Below the pieces are notes generated by a model. That model made no database searches and was not told the origin of the DNA. It saw nothing but the letters and a program-made list of their open reading frames with translations. 64,000 nucleotides of DNA, taken from positions 1,886,085-1,950,084 of the forward strand of contig WMCF01000056.1 of the NCBI GenBank assembly GCA_009792885.1. Reading direction: 5' to 3'. Made by a program: the position numbers and the translations under genes. Of the stretch, positions 62,001 through 64,000 are shown piece by piece (position 1 is the first letter of the stretch; every line of letters begins with the position of its first letter). Source of the stretch: Eremophila alpestris peregrina (taxonomy: Eukaryota > Chordata > Aves > Passeriformes > Alaudidae).

Positions 62001-64000
62001 ATTCCCCCATATTCTAAAAAGAAACAAGGTCCTTGCATGAACAAATCATTGTTCACAAGGTGCAATAAAAAGTGGAATAAATAGACAAATAATTTTTAAC
62101 ACTGGAGAGAGGGCATCTGGAGAGTTAAGTCCCAGAGGAATTTGTGCTGGGTCTGAAAGTGTTCCACTCCTCATTAACAATGGCTGTAGCAACTGAAGAT
62201 CACTTGAACCCAACAAGGATGGAAAGCTACATTTTTGAAATTAACCTCCTACAAAAAGATTTAAAAGAGGGAGTGGGAGGCATATTACAGAGAGTACAAA
62301 GAGAGAAAAGGAGAGAACAGAGAGGATACAGTTACAGTGATCACTTGCAGCCTGCGAGGCTCAGAGAGCAACTCTTGATTACATGTAAAGCTCAGTAACT
62401 TTATCTCCTTGACCTTAGAGGGAATGAACACCTGAGACAGCAGCTTAAAATTCTTTAGCCCAAATTCACCACAGGGTCACCTCAGCTCTGCAGATGGAAG
62501 AGTTCAGGGAGGAAACCTTGGGCTTCAGTGTGGTTTTCTACACAGAGGGGACCCAAAGAGCTCCCATTTCCCTCTGTTTAGCCTGTGTCACACAGCTCTG
62601 GTACTGCTCTCCTGAAACAGAGAGGTGCAGCTGGGCCACAGGGCTGAGCAGTGTGAAATTACAGAGGAACACCTCAGAAGGACAGCTGAGAGGAAAGCAG
62701 ACCTCCCCTGGTGGCAGTGCATGAATCCAGGGGATACAGGACATGAGCATCCATTCTGGGTGAGTTATTTCTCACTCTTATGAAAATGCAATGCACATCC
62801 CAGTGCTCTCCTGTCTAAGGTAATGATTAATTTGTGGAGTTGTTCAGAGTCTGCCTGAAAAGGATCCCGTACTCAGGATGTCAGAATGGCTTCATGCCAC
62901 CCACAGGTCTTTGCATTTTCATGACAGCCATTCCCCAAGCAGCTTCATTAGACAGATAATGCTGAAATGCTGGCTTCTGTCAAGAAACCTTTCACAGAAG
63001 AGTTCGCATATTTTTTGAGTTTATAAAAAATTCTAAAGATTTAACAGGAAAAAAAACCCCAGTAACTCTTTATTCCATCAGTATAAATGCAACATATGAA
63101 GAAATAATCAATCTTTGAAGCCTAAGAAACTGTTTTAAACCAGCATCAATATGCAGGTATGTGAAATAGTAAAAAAAAATCTACTGATTCTCTACACCTT
63201 TTAGACTTTATTGATATAATTTTTCTTTCCCTGTTTTCTAGACTATCATAAGCAGAGGCAGTGCACTAATTTGCTACAGAAAGGACACAAAGAACCAAAT
63301 TTTCAGCTGACTTACTGAGGTGAACTTTATATGTCAACTTGCAAAGTTTGCTGTGCCTCCAAAACAGTTTTTGTTTAAATCTGACATATGCAAACAATTT
63401 GCACACATAAATCAGTGGGGTGATGAAATGTTGATAGAGCTAAAAGTGCTTTTGCTTTGAAACTCTCGACTGGAAGGTGTCAAAAGTCCAAAAGTAAAAG
63501 AAAGGTTTGCAAGGTAAGACAGGCAAAAATGTACCTCAACAGCTCTGCCATTATTTTTATGTCAGTGATTGCACGATAAAATATTTAATCAGCAAGTCTA
63601 TTCCTTTTCCTACATGGTTTCCTTGTATTTCCAGTTTCCATAAAAAGGAAAATACTTTTAAATGGCCCCTGATGGGGCAAGTGATTTCTATTACTATAAA
63701 CCTTTTACATAATTTCCTTTTTCTGAAAAATGCATTCTGTGTCCTTCCTTTTTCCCTTACTTTTCCCTTCTTTTCTTTTTACTGACAAAATGGGTAAGAA
63801 TGTTTTAAACCAAGAGCATTTTCACTGTGGTATAACCTGTATTTAAAAAGTAAGATACCAGAGAAATGAACACTCGGTGCAGGAGGGGGGAGTATCAGGA
63901 ACCACCCATCAACACCAAGATAAAAATTCATGCTACAATTTCACACAGAGAATCGTGACTGTTAAGAATGAATATTCATAGATAACTGCTTAAGAAAAGT

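Larger units (their letters stand above)
40913..64000 (-). other. PITPNC1 intron 1 (partial)
   Basis: About 23 kb with no exon I can recognise. The missing first coding exon (expected near a CpG island) is not visible, and no CpG island occurs here, so the whole stretch is read as intron 1 continuing beyond the window. It carries three CR1 fragments, simple repeats and a few longer chance frames. Confidence 0.75.

Noticed and set aside
1..64000. CRISPR arrays, bacterial operons, tRNA or rRNA genes
   Set aside because: No regularly spaced repeats, no ribosome-binding context and no cloverleaf or rRNA sequence were seen. The window is vertebrate intronic DNA.

Overview
The window looks like avian, probably songbird, nuclear DNA. 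It is AT-rich and CpG-poor, has no dense coding, and carries CR1 LINE 3' ends typical of birds (about 9090-9205, 43461-43585, 57195-57280 and 61890-62000). It holds most of one spliced protein gene on the minus strand, PITPNC1 (RdgB-beta, cytoplasmic phosphatidylinositol transfer protein 1). Most other open frames are chance frames in introns or shadows of exons.

The gene reads from high to low coordinates. Nine coding segments join in perfect phase: 40764-40912, 37031-37119, 36578-36585 (an 8-nt microexon), 27445-27516, 18328-18423, 10096-10251, 9327-9390, an optional cassette 6037-6155, and the last exon 2911-3176. Only the first coding exon (about 16 residues by family comparison) is missing; I did not find it in 40913-64000, so that stretch is read as intron 1. 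Exon numbers below assume that missing exon is number 1.

Two 3' outcomes are encoded. Skipping the cassette gives the long isoform with a Ser/Pro-rich tail. Including it swaps in a paralogous copy of the helix that starts Asp-Met-Thr-Met and shifts the frame, so the first six bases of the last exon read as Thr-stop. That predicts a 268-residue protein, the length I recall for the known short isoform. The long isoform stops at TAA (2911-2913), but the 15 codons after it, in the same frame, still resemble the mammalian C-terminus and end at a second stop. This suggests a lineage-specific nonsense change that removed about 16 residues.

Other points: the intron after exon 2 has a GC-AG donor; the microexon is flanked by pyrimidine-rich intron and cannot be skipped without a frameshift; a compact CpG-rich patch (about 3765-4140) lies between the cassette and the last exon; and a second, weaker CpG-enriched segment lies at about 31090-32040. 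Positions 1-2862 are probably 3' UTR and possibly some downstream flank. The rest is intron with simple repeats.
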